The notes beneath the pieces were generated by a model that saw nothing but the letters and a program-made list of their open reading frames with translations, was not told the origin of the DNA and searched no databases. This document shows, piece after piece, positions 19,179 to 29,395 of a stretch of DNA of 64,000 nucleotides (position 1 is the first letter of the stretch; every line of letters begins with the position of its first letter). The stretch is from assembly GCA_019356535.1 (NCBI GenBank), contig CP037918.1, positions 496,001 through 560,000 of the forward strand, written 5' to 3'. The position numbers were made by a program, and so were the translations under genes. Origin of the DNA: Chromatiaceae bacterium. GTDB taxonomy: Bacteria > Pseudomonadota > Gammaproteobacteria > Chromatiales > Chromatiaceae.

Positions 19179-20531
19179 TCACTTGTCGGGTGCTTCCAGG
19201 CCCAGTTTCTGCATCCGGTACCGGAGGGATCTGAGTGTCAGGCCGAGCCGGCTCGCGGCTTCGGTGCGGTTCCAGCCGGTCGATTCGAGCGCCTGGCGGA
19301 TGAAATCCTTCTCGATACGGGCTAGCTCGGACTCGAGATCGATAGGGGCGTCTCTCGGGGGCGGGGGGGCAATGGGTCGAGTGCGTGCGGTCAGACCCAG
19401 GTCTTCCGGTCGAATGATTCCGTTGTCGCAGAGTGCGCTGGCGCGCTCGAGAATGTTTTCCAGCTCGCGCACGTTGCCGGGAAAGTGGTGGTGTTGTAGT
19501 GCGTCCAGGGCCTCGGAAGACAAGGCTGGAGCGGAAAGCCCCGAGGTGATGGATGCCCGTTCCAGGAAATGCGCTATCAACAGCGGCAAGTCGTCAAGAT
19601 GCTCGCGCAGTGGCGGCATGCGTAGCTCAATGACGTGGATTCGGAAATAGAGATCCTGTCGGAACTGGCCATTGGCAACCAGTTCTTCCATGTTCTTGTG
19701 GGTTGCGCTGATGAGGCGGACATCGATCGGTTCTTCGCGGGTGGCGCCGATGGGGCGAATGCGTTTTTCCTGGATAGCGCGCAGTAACTTGACTTGCATG
19801 TGCAGGGGAAGATCGGCGACTTCGTCGAGAAACAGGGTGCCGCCCTCGGCGGCATGAAAGAGGCCCTGTTTGTCCGTCGTGGCGCCGGAGAAACTGCCCT
19901 TGAGGTACCCGAACAGTTCGCTTTCCAGCAATTCGGCGGGTATGGCGCCACAGTTGACGGCAATAAAAGGCTGGTCGGCCCGAGGGCTTTGCGCATGGAT
20001 GGCGCGTGCGGCCAGCTCCTTGCCGGTTCCTGATTCACCGGTAATGAAGACCGGGGCCTGGCTACGGCTCAGTTTGTCAATGAGCTGGCGAATTTGCTGC
20101 ATGGCAGGTGCATCGCCAAGCAGCAGGTTATCGGCTGGCCGTGCAGAACGATCGTTCTTGTCTTTGCCGACCCGAAGCGCGGTCTCTACCAGGCGTCGCA
20201 ATACCGAGAGGTCGACCGGCTTGGAAACGAAATCGAATGCCCCTGCCTTGAGGGCCTCGATGGCAGTGTCCATGTTGCCGTGAGCCGTAATCATTGCGAT
20301 CGGTGTTTCGGGATAGTGTCGGGCGACGTGACGCACGATGTCGATGCCATTGCCGTCGGGCAGGCGCATGTCCGCCAGACAGAGGTCGAATGGCTGACTT
20401 TTCAATGCGTCGAGCGCACTGGCCACGTCAGCCGTCGAGCAGCTTTCTATCCCCATCCGCCCCAGGGTGATCTCGAGCAGTTCGCGAATATCGGGTTCGT
20501 CGTCGATGATCAGGGCAATGGGCCGGTTCAT
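19179..20531 (-). CDS. pilR: Sigma-54-dependent response regulator PilR
   Basis: The 450-residue NtrC-family activator has three domains. The N-terminal receiver holds the acidic pair IIDDEPD and phospho-Asp in CLADMRLPDGNG. The AAA+ domain has Walker A GESGTGKE and the sigma-54 contact GAFTGA in the variant form GSFSGAT. The C-terminal Fis-type helix-turn-helix reads GWNRTEAASRLGLTLRSLRYRMQKLGL. It is expected to activate pilA transcription from the sigma-54 promoter downstream. It overlaps pilS by four bases (ATGA). Confidence 0.95.
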   Translation of the reverse strand: MNRPIALIIDDEPDIRELLEITLGRMGIESCSTADVASALDALKSQPFDLCLADMRLPDGNGIDIVRHVARHYPETPIAMITAHGNMDTAIEALKAGAFDFVSKPVDLSVLRRLVETALRVGKDKNDRSARPADNLLLGDAPAMQQIRQLIDKLSRSQAPVFITGESGTGKELAARAIHAQSPRADQPFIAVNCGAIPAELLESELFGYLKGSFSGATTDKQGLFHAAEGGTLFLDEVADLPLHMQVKLLRAIQEKRIRPIGATREEPIDVRLISATHKNMEELVANGQFRQDLYFRIHVIELRMPPLREHLDDLPLLIAHFLERASITSGLSAPALSSEALDALQHHHFPGNVRELENILERASALCDNGIIRPEDLGLTARTRPIAPPPPRDAPIDLESELARIEKDFIRQALESTGWNRTEAASRLGLTLRSLRYRMQKLGLEAPDK

Positions 20532-22171
20532 GACAATGCTCTCTGCTTTGGACTGGGAAACGTCAGACGAAAACAGGCCCCGTTTGCCAGGGGGCGATAT
20601 TCCAGGTGGATTCGGTTGGCCTCACCAAGCTGGCGGGCGATGTACAGACCCAGCCCGGTTCCTTGATTGTGGGTCGTGAAGAAGGGTTCGAACAGTTTTT
20701 CGACCGCCTCGCTGTCGATGCCGTTGCCATTGTCGTGTACTTCCAGGTAAGGGCAGCCTGTCTCCTGGGTGATGCCTCCCAAGATGAGGATTCGCAGTTC
20801 TTCCGGGTTGCGGGGGAAGTGGCGGATGGCATTTTCGCAAAGGATCTCCAGGATCTGTTTCAATTGTCCCTCGTCGGCATGGACGGTGGTGCCTTCGGGG
20901 TCTACCTGTAGCGAGATCTGTCCAGGGTGCAACCCGAACACGCCGTGGAAGGTGGTGACGGTCTCCTGCAACCAGGGCTTGATCACCAGTGGCCTGGGCA
21001 AGGGCTGTTTCTGCCGTGACAGCTTGAGGATGTTCTCGATCACCTCGTTTACTCGTCCGGAATTCTGACGGATGATCTGGATCAGCCGCCGGTCGGCATC
21101 GGGCAGCTCGGGCGATTCCTCCAACAGCTGTGCTGCATGACTGATTGCGCCCAGGGGGTTGCGGATCTCGTGGGCGATGCCGGCGGTCAGTCTTCCCAGC
21201 GAGGCTAGTTTCATCTTCTGTGCCTGTTCGGTCAGCTGCGATGCATCTTCCAGGATGATGAGCGTACCGCCATTGTCGCCGCGGCCAAGCCGGGCAAACT
21301 GAGCGCGCAGGTCGCGGCCATTGGCGCTAGTGCGGAAGTTCATGCTGCTCTCTTCCTGGGTCTTTCGCCAGCTCTCGTAGCAGTCGGCGAGGGGGGAGGA
21401 GACGGAGCGCAACGGGTGGTGGCGACTGTAGGTGGGCAGCCCGAGCAAGGCCCAGGCCGATTCGTTCATCAGTTGGACGATGCCGTCGCCGTCCACCACT
21501 ATCACGCCCGATTGCATCTGCTGGATCACGAAGTCGCTGAGTTGCGCCAGGTTGACGAGTTCGGTCTCACGTTGTTCGACCAGCTCCTCGCTGCGACGCG
21601 CGCGGTTACGAAAGGAGATCGCCAGCAATACCAGGGTGAAGAAGGCCAGGCCGAGAAAGCCGGTCTGCATGAAGGCGGTCTGGCGGAACGGGTTATAGAA
21701 GGTGGCGAACAGTTCTTCGCCCAACATGGCCAGTGCGGCCAGTGCGGCCACGGCCAGGGCGAGACGAGCCTCGACCAGCGTCGCCCCCAGGGTAAGCGAG
21801 ACGGCCACGGGCAGCCCCAGTCCCGATGCCACGCCGCCACTGGCGAACACCATCATCGAGAAGAGGGCGATGTCGGTCAACATGGCAGCCAGCGCCTGGG
21901 TGGCGGGTGGTGCGAAGCGCAGCAGCGAGAACATCAGGGCGCCGATGGTGGCAACCATATATAAGGTTGAGACCACCGCAAACAGCATTTGGGCATGCGA
22001 GCCCAGACCTCCACGGCCGATTACGAAGAACAGGGCCAGCAGGATGGCCGCGATGGTGATGCGATAGCCGAGGAACAGGTGCAGGGCAGCGCGTTCGGCG
22101 TCGTGAGGAAGGGGGGAGTACGCGCCCGAGGGGGTTGCCTGAGAAGAGTTTGCTGCGTTGGTGGCTACCAT
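20528..22171 (-). CDS. pilS: Sensor histidine kinase PilS
   Basis: A kinase of about 547 residues with an N-terminal block of roughly six membrane helices, a PAS-like linker (LVNLAQLSDFVIQQMQSGVIVVDGDG), the H box GIAHEIRNPLGAISHAAQLL, and N/G boxes (NAIRHFP, VHDNGNGID, GTGLGLYIARQLG). It partners PilR in control of pilin expression. The ATG at 22171 is chosen as the start; a GTG at 22270 would add a non-conserved leader. The gene diverges from sucC. Confidence 0.93.
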   Translation of the reverse strand: MVATNAANSSQATPSGAYSPLPHDAERAALHLFLGYRITIAAILLALFFVIGRGGLGSHAQMLFAVVSTLYMVATIGALMFSLLRFAPPATQALAAMLTDIALFSMMVFASGGVASGLGLPVAVSLTLGATLVEARLALAVAALAALAMLGEELFATFYNPFRQTAFMQTGFLGLAFFTLVLLAISFRNRARRSEELVEQRETELVNLAQLSDFVIQQMQSGVIVVDGDGIVQLMNESAWALLGLPTYSRHHPLRSVSSPLADCYESWRKTQEESSMNFRTSANGRDLRAQFARLGRGDNGGTLIILEDASQLTEQAQKMKLASLGRLTAGIAHEIRNPLGAISHAAQLLEESPELPDADRRLIQIIRQNSGRVNEVIENILKLSRQKQPLPRPLVIKPWLQETVTTFHGVFGLHPGQISLQVDPEGTTVHADEGQLKQILEILCENAIRHFPRNPEELRILILGGITQETGCPYLEVHDNGNGIDSEAVEKLFEPFFTTHNQGTGLGLYIARQLGEANRIHLEYRPLANGACFRLTFPSPKQRALS

Positions 22172-22287
22172 GATCCCGGGAGGAGGGCGGATTGCCCCAA
22201 TTCCGCTGATGTCGGCCGGATAGTTTTTGCGTGTCCGTCCATATTGGTCGAGAATACCATTTTCATGCACAACCGCAGGATCGAACA

Positions 22288-23457
22288 GTGAACCTCCACG
22301 AATTCCAGGCCAAGCGTCTGTTCGCCGGTTACCGTATCCCCGTGCCCTACGGAGTGGCGGTGCAGTCGGCCGAGGCGGCGCGCGAGGCGGCCAAAGAGAT
22401 GGGCGGCGAGCGCTGGGTGGTCAAGGCCCAAGCGCACACCGGGGGGCGCGGCAAGGCCGGCGGGGTGGTGCTGGCCGACTCACTCGATCAGGTTGAGGCC
22501 GAGGCGAGACGCCTGCTGGGCAGCCGCCTGGTCACCCGCCAGACCGGGCCGGGCGGTCTGCCAGTCAGCCACGTGCTGATCGAGGAGCCGAGCGACATTG
22601 CGCGGGAGCTCTATCTCAGTCTGCTGGTCGATCGCGCCAGCCGGCGTATCATGGTCGTCGCTTCCGAGGCCGGCGGTATGAACATCGAGGAGGTGGCCGC
22701 CGAGACGCCCGAGAAGATTCTTACCTCGCGCATCGATCCGGCCGCCGGCCTGCAACCCTATCAGGCCCGGTACCTGGGCTTTGCCCTTGGGTTGGATGCC
22801 GAACAGCGCAAGCAGTTCCAGAAGATCCTCGCGGGATTGGCCGAGCTGTTCGTGCGCGAGGACTGTTCGCTGGTGGAGATCAACCCGCTGATCGTTAACG
22901 GTGACGGTGATCTGCTGGCGCTGGACGCCAAGATCAACATCGACGACAACGCCCTGTATCGGCACAAGGATCTGCAGGACATGCGCGATGTCTCTCAGGA
23001 AGATCCACGTGAGGCGCGTGCCGCCGAGCACGATCTCAACTACATCGCGCTCGATGGCAGCATCGGCTGCATGGTCAATGGGGCCGGGCTGGCGATGGCG
23101 ACCATGGACCTGGTCAAGCTGCATGGTGGTGAGCCGGCCAACTTTCTCGACGTGGGCGGCGGCACCACCGCGGAGCGGGTGGCCGAGGCGTTCAAGATCA
23201 TTCTCTCCGACGACAAGGTGCGCGCGGTGCTGGTCAACATCTTCGGTGGCATCGTACGTTGCGACCTGATCGCCGAGGGCATTGTCAGCGCGGTCAAGGA
23301 GGTCGGCATCGAGGTGCCGGTGGTAGTGCGCCTCGAGGGCACCAACGCCGAGTTGGGCCTGGAGTTGCTCGATCAGAGTGGGTTGGCGCTGGAGACTGCC
23401 TCGGACTTGACCGAGGCGGCAGAGAAGGTCGTGGCGGCTGCGGAGGGCAAGGCATGA
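22288..23457 (+). CDS. sucC: Succinyl-CoA synthetase beta subunit (ADP-forming) SucC
   Basis: SucC is the ATP-grasp subunit of succinate-CoA ligase in the TCA cycle. The protein starts with [19 protein letters not shown] from a GTG at 22288 with an AGGA ribosome site. It continues with [38 protein letters not shown] and [16 protein letters not shown]. Its 389 residues are the usual length. It overlaps sucD by four bases. Confidence 0.96.
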   Translation: MNLHEFQAKRLFAGYRIPVPYGVAVQSAEAAREAAKEMGGERWVVKAQAHTGGRGKAGGVVLADSLDQVEAEARRLLGSRLVTRQTGPGGLPVSHVLIEEPSDIARELYLSLLVDRASRRIMVVASEAGGMNIEEVAAETPEKILTSRIDPAAGLQPYQARYLGFALGLDAEQRKQFQKILAGLAELFVREDCSLVEINPLIVNGDGDLLALDAKINIDDNALYRHKDLQDMRDVSQEDPREARAAEHDLNYIALDGSIGCMVNGAGLAMATMDLVKLHGGEPANFLDVGGGTTAERVAEAFKIILSDDKVRAVLVNIFGGIVRCDLIAEGIVSAVKEVGIEVPVVVRLEGTNAELGLELLDQSGLALETASDLTEAAEKVVAAAEGKA

Positions 23458-24326
23458 GCATCCTCATCGACAAGGACACCCGGGTCATCTGCCAGGGGTT
23501 CACTGGTCGCCAGGGCACCTTTCATTCCGAGCAGGCGATCGCTTATGGCACTAATCTGGTTGGTGGGGTCACCCCCGGCAAGGGCGGGCAGACTCATCTC
23601 GAGCGCCCGGTATTCGATACCGTGCACCAGGCAGTGGCCGAGACCGGGGCCAACGCCACCATGATCTATGTGCCTGCTGCCTTTGCGGCAGATGCCATTC
23701 TCGAGGCCGCCGATGCCGGCATAGAGGTCATCGTCTGCATCACCGAGGGCATCCCAGTGCTGGATATGCTCAAGGTGCGCGCCGCGCTCGACGCCTTTCC
23801 CGGTGTGCGGCTTATCGGTCCCAACTGCCCGGGCGTGATCACCCCGGGGGCCTGCAAGATCGGCATCATGCCGGGCAACATCCACCAGCCCGGCCGGGTG
23901 GGCATCGTCTCGCGCTCCGGAACCCTGACCTACGAGGCGGTGCACCAGACCACGCGTGCGGGACTCGGTCAGTCCACCTGTGTCGGCATCGGTGGCGATC
24001 CCATCCACGGCATGAGCTTCGTCGACTGTCTGGCTCTGTTCGAGGATGATCCGCAGACCGAGGGCATCGTGCTGGTCGGCGAGATCGGCGGCACTGCCGA
24101 AGAGGCCGCGGCTGAGTACATTCGGAAGCATGTCTCCAAGCCGGTGGTGGCCTACATCGCGGGGGTGACCGCGCCGCCGGGCAAGCGCATGGGGCATGCC
24201 GGGGCCATCGTGGCCGGTGGACAGGGCACCGCCGAGGGCAAGTATCGCGCGCTGGAGGCGGCCGGCGTGCACACTGTGCGTTCGCCGGCGCGTATCGGCG
24301 AGGCCATGGCCGGACTGCTGTTCTGA
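23454..24326 (+). CDS. sucD: Succinyl-CoA synthetase alpha subunit SucD
   Basis: SucD binds CoA and carries the phosphohistidine. The 290-residue protein shows the CoA-binding start [39 protein letters not shown], and the active-site histidine in [18 protein letters not shown] near residue 247. It is translationally coupled to sucC and separated from nadE by four bases, so the four genes sucC-sucD-nadE-glnB may be read together. Confidence 0.97.
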   Translation: MSILIDKDTRVICQGFTGRQGTFHSEQAIAYGTNLVGGVTPGKGGQTHLERPVFDTVHQAVAETGANATMIYVPAAFAADAILEAADAGIEVIVCITEGIPVLDMLKVRAALDAFPGVRLIGPNCPGVITPGACKIGIMPGNIHQPGRVGIVSRSGTLTYEAVHQTTRAGLGQSTCVGIGGDPIHGMSFVDCLALFEDDPQTEGIVLVGEIGGTAEEAAAEYIRKHVSKPVVAYIAGVTAPPGKRMGHAGAIVAGGQGTAEGKYRALEAAGVHTVRSPARIGEAMAGLLF

Positions 24327-24330
24327 ACCG

Positions 24331-25932
24331 ATGAAACTCGCCATCGCCCAGCTCAACCTGATGGTGGGTGCCATCGAGGCCAATGCCGAGCGCGTCATCG
24401 AACTGGCCGAGCGCCTGGTCGCCGAAGGGGTGGACCTGGTGGTGTTCCCCGAATTGACGCTGGTTGGCTACCCGCCCGAGGACCTGTTGCTGCGCCGCGA
24501 ATGTCTGCAACGGGTGGAGTCTGCCCTGGCGCGTATCCGCGAGCAGGTGCGCGGTATTACCCTGGTGCTGGGGTACCCCGGGGAGCGCGATGGTGCCCGC
24601 TACAATCTGGCCGCCGCGATCCGTGACGGCGAGCTGCTGTGCGAATACCGCAAGCGTGAACTGCCCAACTACAGCGTGTTCGACGAGAAGCGCTACTTCG
24701 CTGCGGGAAAGGACATCGGCCTGTTCGAGCAGGGCGGCCTGCGCTTCGCGCTGGTGGTTTGCGAGGATGTCTGGGTGGACGCCCCGGTGCGAGAAGCCGC
24801 GGCCGCGGGTGCGCAGGTGGTGCTCACGCTCAACGGCTCGCCCTATTACCGCGGCAAGGTGCGCGAGCGCGAGCACTTGGTCGGTAAGCTGGCTGCGCGC
24901 CACGGTGTGTCGCTGGTGTACGTGAACCAGGTCGGAGGCCAGGACGAACTGGTGTTCGACGGCGCCTCTTTCGTGTGTGCGGCCGATGGGCGGGTGGCGT
25001 TGCGCTGTGTGCAGTTCGAGGAGGCGGTTGAGGTGTTCGACATCGACACCGAAGGCGCCCCCGTGATGCGTCCACTGCCGCCTTGGCTGGACGATCTCGA
25101 AGAGGTCTGGCGCGCCTTGGTCTGTGGTGTGCGCGACTACGTGAGCAAGAACGGCTTTCATGGTGTGGTGCTGGGCCTGTCCGGTGGCATCGACTCGGCG
25201 CTCACCCTGGCGCTGGCGGTTGACGCACTGGGTGCGCACAACGTCGAGGTGGTGTCCATGCCCTCGCGCTACACCGCCGAGATCAGCAACACCGATGCCG
25301 CCGAGCAGGCGCGTCGTCTCGGGGTGGATTACCTGAGCATCCCCATCGAACCGGCCTTTCAGGCCTTGCTCGACATGCTGGCCGAGCCTTTCGCGGGGCG
25401 TCCGATGGACGTCACCGAGGAGAACATCCAGGCGCGCATTCGTGGCCTGCTGCTGATGGCGATCAGCAACAAGAGCGGGCGCATGCTGCTGACCACCGGT
25501 AACAAGAGCGAGATGTCGGTAGGTTATGCCACCCTCTACGGGGACATGAACGGTGGCTTTGCGCCGCTCAAGGATGTGCCCAAGACCCTGGTCTTCGCGT
25601 TGGCGCGCTGGCGCAACCGGGAGGTCGAGGTGATCCCCGAGCGGGTTATCACCCGCCCGCCCTCGGCCGAGCTGCGGCCCGATCAGCAGGACACCGACAG
25701 CCTGCCCCCCTACGAGGTGCTCGACGAGATCATCGAGCGCTTCGTCGAGCGTGACCAGTCGGTCGAGGAAATCGTGGCAGCCACCGGTTTCGACCGCGCC
25801 GAGGTGGAGCGCATGACGCGGCTGATCGTACGTGCCGAGTACAAGCGCCGCCAGGCCGCGCCAGGCATCAAGATCACCGCGCGCGCCTTCGGTCGCGACT
25901 GGCGCTATCCCATCGTCAACGGCTGCTTGTAA
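24331..25932 (+). CDS. nadE: Glutamine-dependent NAD+ synthetase NadE
   Basis: This 533-residue two-domain enzyme amidates nicotinic acid adenine dinucleotide using ammonia from glutamine. The N-terminal nitrilase-type glutaminase has the Glu-Lys-Cys triad (FPELTLVGYPPEDLL, RKRELPNYSVFDEKRYF, VVCEDVW). The C-terminal synthetase has the pyrophosphatase loop LSGGIDSALTL and TTGNKSEMSVGYATLYGDM. The ATG at 24331 lies four bases after the sucD stop. Confidence 0.96.
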   Translation: MKLAIAQLNLMVGAIEANAERVIELAERLVAEGVDLVVFPELTLVGYPPEDLLLRRECLQRVESALARIREQVRGITLVLGYPGERDGARYNLAAAIRDGELLCEYRKRELPNYSVFDEKRYFAAGKDIGLFEQGGLRFALVVCEDVWVDAPVREAAAAGAQVVLTLNGSPYYRGKVREREHLVGKLAARHGVSLVYVNQVGGQDELVFDGASFVCAADGRVALRCVQFEEAVEVFDIDTEGAPVMRPLPPWLDDLEEVWRALVCGVRDYVSKNGFHGVVLGLSGGIDSALTLALAVDALGAHNVEVVSMPSRYTAEISNTDAAEQARRLGVDYLSIPIEPAFQALLDMLAEPFAGRPMDVTEENIQARIRGLLLMAISNKSGRMLLTTGNKSEMSVGYATLYGDMNGGFAPLKDVPKTLVFALARWRNREVEVIPERVITRPPSAELRPDQQDTDSLPPYEVLDEIIERFVERDQSVEEIVAATGFDRAEVERMTRLIVRAEYKRRQAAPGIKITARAFGRDWRYPIVNGCL

Positions 25933-25958
25933 GCGGTGCGCGGGCGGGGCTATCCTGA

Positions 25959-26327
<369 letters not shown>

Positions 26328-26373
26328 ATTCGTCCAGGGGGCCCGAAGCTTCGTCTCAGTTCCAATCACCACG

Positions 26374-26403
26374 CCCTGACAGGGGGCATCGACCCTGTCA
26401 GGG
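26374..26403. repeat. CCCTGACAGGG palindromic repeat, copy 1
   Basis: CCCTGACAGGG (26374-26384) and its exact reverse complement (26393-26403) flank an eight-base loop between the convergent ends of glnB and bamD. A second copy with the same arms lies at 33439-33471. It may act as a bidirectional terminator or as a dispersed repeat. Confidence 0.7.
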
Positions 26404-26493
26404 TAGACTCCAGGCTGGAAGGGCGGTATGGATGCCGACCTGTGCGAGGGAGCCGCGCGGGCCGCGCTTCAGCACGACGAGGCTGGCTGGCCG

Positions 26494-27309
26494 TCAGTTC
26501 TGATCCAGACCGAAGTAGTCCCAGAGCTTGCGCGACCAGGATTTCTCCTCGAGTTCACGCGGGTCGGGGATGAGGGCGCCGCTCTTCTGGTTGAGCGCCA
26601 GAACGCGACGGGCGTCGTTCGCCAGGTCGTTCAGGCCGAGGCGTGTGTAGGCCTCGATCATCACCTCCAGGGCGTCCTTCACCGCCGGGGTGCGCTGGTA
26701 ATTCTCGATCACGTAGTTGCCGCGCTCGGCCGCCGCCACGAAGGCGCCGCGCTTGATGTAATAACGCGCCACGTGCACCTCCTGGCGGGCCAGGTTGTTA
26801 CGCAGGTAGAGCATGCGCTTGCGTGCGTCCTCGGCGTAATCGGTGTCGGGGAAGCGCTCGACCACCTCCTTGAAGTCCTTGTACGAATCCAGTGCCGCGC
26901 CGGCATCGCGTTGCGACAGGTCGGTGGGAAGGAAGCGCGAGAGGAAGCCCAGCGAGCGGTTGAAGTTGACCAGCCCCTTCAGGTAGTAGGCATAGGCCAC
27001 CGCCGGGTGGCCCGGATGGAACTTGATGAAGCGGTCGGCCGCGGCCAGCGCCGATTCGGGCTCTTGCGCCTTGTAATAGGCATAGGCCACGTCAAGCTGG
27101 GCCTGATGGGCATACTTGCCGAAGGGGTAGCGGGCCTCGAGTTTCTCGTACAGGTCGATGGCGCGCTCGTAGTTGCCGGTGGCCAGCTCGGCCTGTGCCT
27201 CGGTATAGAGCTTCTGCTGGCTCCAGCCCTTGGTCTCGTCCTTGTCTTGCAGAAAGGAGCAGCCGCCGAGCAGCAGTGCGAACAACAATGGCCAGAGCAG
27301 GCGTGACAT
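26494..27309 (-). CDS. bamD: Outer membrane assembly lipoprotein BamD
   Basis: BamD is the essential TPR lipoprotein of the BAM complex that folds outer-membrane beta-barrels. The 271-residue precursor has a signal peptide with lipobox LLGGC, then five TPR-like repeats (TEAQAELATGNYERAIDLYEKLEARYPFG, AQLDVAYAYYKAQEPESALAAADRFI, and so on). The ATG at 27309 follows a GGAGGG site and is preferred over an in-frame codon at 27327. It diverges from rluD, with a foldback element between them. Confidence 0.95.
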   Translation of the reverse strand: MSRLLWPLLFALLLGGCSFLQDKDETKGWSQQKLYTEAQAELATGNYERAIDLYEKLEARYPFGKYAHQAQLDVAYAYYKAQEPESALAAADRFIKFHPGHPAVAYAYYLKGLVNFNRSLGFLSRFLPTDLSQRDAGAALDSYKDFKEVVERFPDTDYAEDARKRMLYLRNNLARQEVHVARYYIKRGAFVAAAERGNYVIENYQRTPAVKDALEVMIEAYTRLGLNDLANDARRVLALNQKSGALIPDPRELEEKSWSRKLWDYFGLDQN

Positions 27310-27348
27310 CGGTGATAATCCCTCCAACGATTCCAGTCGGCGAGTATA

Positions 27349-27609
27349 CTAAGACAACCCCAATCAAAGCCACGCTCAGCGGGCTTCTGGCGTTCAGCCA
27401 CAAGGCACGCCGACGCAGGCATAGTTACTCTATGTCAAGTCGGCGTAACGCAGTGGATGGACGCCCAGAAGCCCGCCCGTAGGGAGCGGCCCGGATGTCC
27501 CGGCTCTGTGTTGCGGCTCTTGGCAAGGGCCTGCCATTCCCTGCGAGCCGCGCCTTGATCCGGAACATCCGGGCCGCTCTGAGTGCGACTTTGATTGGGG
27601 TTGTCTTAG
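27349..27609. mobile_element. Foldback MITE-like element, copy 1 (261 bp)
   Basis: A 261-base element between bamD and rluD is flanked by TA on both sides (27347-27348 and 27610-27611). Its ends are perfect 21-base inverted repeats starting CTAAGACAACCCCAA. Inside are two large hairpins: 27379-27393 with 27461-27476, and 27484-27498 with 27565-27579 (15 of 15 paired). It is homologous to 44211-44472 in inverted orientation. The TA flanks are typical of elements mobilised by IS630/Tc1-mariner transposases. It encodes no convincing protein and ends 15 bases before the rluD ATG. Confidence 0.85.
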
Positions 27610-27624
27610 TAACAGATAGCCCCC

Positions 27625-28668
27625 ATGAGCGACGAACAGGCCGAAGAAAGGCTGCTGAGCGCGGAGATCGATGCCACCCTGGCCGGCCGGCGCCTCGATC
27701 AGGCGCTGGCCGCACTGTTTCCCGATTATTCGCGCAGCCGCCTGCAGGTTTGGATACGCGAGGGCCGGGTGACGGTCGACGGGCAGGTGCGCGCCCAGCG
27801 GCACAAGGTGAGCGAAGGCGAACAGCTGGTGCTGCGCGCGGTCGAGGAAGCCCAGGTCGAGTGTGTGCCGCAGCCGGTGCCATTGCGCATCCTCTTCGAG
27901 GATGAGCACCTGCTGGTGATCGACAAGCCTGCCGGCCTGGTGGTGCACCCGGCCGCGGGCAACCCCGATGGCACCCTGCAGAACGGCCTGCTGTATCACG
28001 ACCCTTCGCTGGCGAGGTTGCCGCGTGCCGGCATCGTGCACCGGCTGGACAAGGACACCACCGGCCTGATGGTGGTGGCGCGCAGCGAGCCGGCTTACCA
28101 GCGGCTGGTCGCGGCACTGGCTCGGCGCGAGATCCACCGCGAATACCGGGCCCTGGTGCTCGGGCACCTGCGCGCACCGGCAACTGTCGACCAGCCCATC
28201 GGCCGCCACCCGACGGTGCGCACGCGCATGGCGGTAAACCCGCTGGGCAAGCCGGCGGTCACCCATTACGAGCCGCTCGAGGCCTTCCGCGAGCACACCT
28301 TGCTGCGGGTCCGGCTGGAGACCGGGCGCACCCACCAGATTCGGGTGCACATGGCACATATCCGGCACCCGGTGTTTGGCGATCCGGTCTATGGCGGGCG
28401 CCTGCAACTGCCGTCGGGTGCGGACGAGGAACTCAAGACCCTGATGCGCGGTTTCGGGCGCCAGGCCCTGCATGCGCGCCGGCTGGTCCTGCGCCACCCT
28501 GTCGACGAGCGTGAGCTGCGCTTCGAGGCGCCTATCCCGCAGGACATGGGCGAATTGATCGAGGCCCTGCGCCGCCACCGCGAGGCGCACGAGACACCGG
28601 ACCTGGACCCGGCCTTCTACGCCGCGCTGGGCGAAGCAGGGTGGGAGATCGACGATGACGAGGATTGA
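27625..28668 (+). CDS. rluD: 23S rRNA pseudouridine synthase RluD
   Basis: The 347-residue enzyme has an N-terminal S4 RNA-binding domain (GRRLDQALAALFPDYSRSRLQ) and a catalytic domain with HRLDKDTTGLMVVA, containing the essential Asp, plus RTHQIRVHMAHI. RluD modifies U1911, U1915 and U1917 in helix 69. The bamD/rluD/pgeF neighbourhood matches E. coli and Pseudomonas. No good ribosome site is seen; the foldback element ends 15 bases before the ATG. The gene overlaps pgeF by 14 bases. Confidence 0.95.
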   Translation: MSDEQAEERLLSAEIDATLAGRRLDQALAALFPDYSRSRLQVWIREGRVTVDGQVRAQRHKVSEGEQLVLRAVEEAQVECVPQPVPLRILFEDEHLLVIDKPAGLVVHPAAGNPDGTLQNGLLYHDPSLARLPRAGIVHRLDKDTTGLMVVARSEPAYQRLVAALARREIHREYRALVLGHLRAPATVDQPIGRHPTVRTRMAVNPLGKPAVTHYEPLEAFREHTLLRVRLETGRTHQIRVHMAHIRHPVFGDPVYGGRLQLPSGADEELKTLMRGFGRQALHARRLVLRHPVDERELRFEAPIPQDMGELIEALRRHREAHETPDLDPAFYAALGEAGWEIDDDED

Positions 28669-29395
28669 GCCCATCCGTCCCGACTGGCCCGTGCCGGCCC
28701 AGGTGCGTGCCTTTGCTACCACCCGTGCCGGCGGGGTCAGCCGGGGTGACTGGGCTGGGCTCAATCTGGCCCTGCACGTGGACGACGATCCTGAGCACGT
28801 GGCGGCCAACCGTGCTCGCCTGCGCGAGGCACTGGGGCTGCCCGCCGAACCTCTGTGGTTGACCCAGGTACACGGCTGTTCGGTGGCCGATGCGGGTCAA
28901 GATCTTGCCGGTTGCGAGGCCGACGCGGCCTTTGCCGATACGCCTGGTCGGGTCTGCGCGGTGCTCACCGCCGACTGTCTGCCGGTGTTGTTCGCCGATC
29001 GCGAGGGCGTGGCGGTGGCCGCGGCGCACGCCGGCTGGCGCGGCCTGGCTGGCGGTGTACTCGAGGCCACTCTGGCTCGCTTCGACGATCCTGGTCGGGT
29101 GATCGCCTGGCTGGGGCCGGCCATCGGGCCGCTCGCCTTCGAGGTGGGCGAGGAGGTGCGGGAGGCTTTCCTTGCGGCCGACCCCTTGGCGGCGGAGGCC
29201 TTCGTGCGGCACGGTGAGCGTTGGCTGGCAGACTTGTACCGGCTGGCGCGCCTGCGCCTGGAGGTGGCGGGTATCGGCGGGGTTTATGGCGGTGGACGTT
29301 GCACCTATAGTGAACCGCAACATTTCTATTCCTACCGGCGCGACGGGCGCACCGGGCGACAGGCCAGTCTGATCTGGTTGGAGGGGACGGCATGA
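28655..29395 (+). CDS. pgeF: Peptidoglycan editing factor PgeF (YfiH, laccase-domain protein)
   Basis: The 246-residue Cu-oxidase_4/DUF152 protein has the zinc/copper ligand pattern VHGCSVADA, TADCLPVLFAD, AAAHAGWRGLAGGV and a C-terminal CTYSEPQHFYSYRRDG. PgeF removes wrongly incorporated L-Ser from UDP-MurNAc peptides in E. coli, and related proteins have purine nucleosidase activity. It overlaps rluD, the conserved gene pair, and the ACT-domain gene by four bases. Confidence 0.92.
   Translation: MTRIEPIRPDWPVPAQVRAFATTRAGGVSRGDWAGLNLALHVDDDPEHVAANRARLREALGLPAEPLWLTQVHGCSVADAGQDLAGCEADAAFADTPGRVCAVLTADCLPVLFADREGVAVAAAHAGWRGLAGGVLEATLARFDDPGRVIAWLGPAIGPLAFEVGEEVREAFLAADPLAAEAFVRHGERWLADLYRLARLRLEVAGIGGVYGGGRCTYSEPQHFYSYRRDGRTGRQASLIWLEGTA

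Noticed and set aside
27349..27609. The foldback element as a CRISPR, integron attC array or a protein-coding IS
   Set aside because: There are no spacers, no attC core sites seen, and no transposase frame. TA flanks and terminal inverted repeats fit a MITE better.
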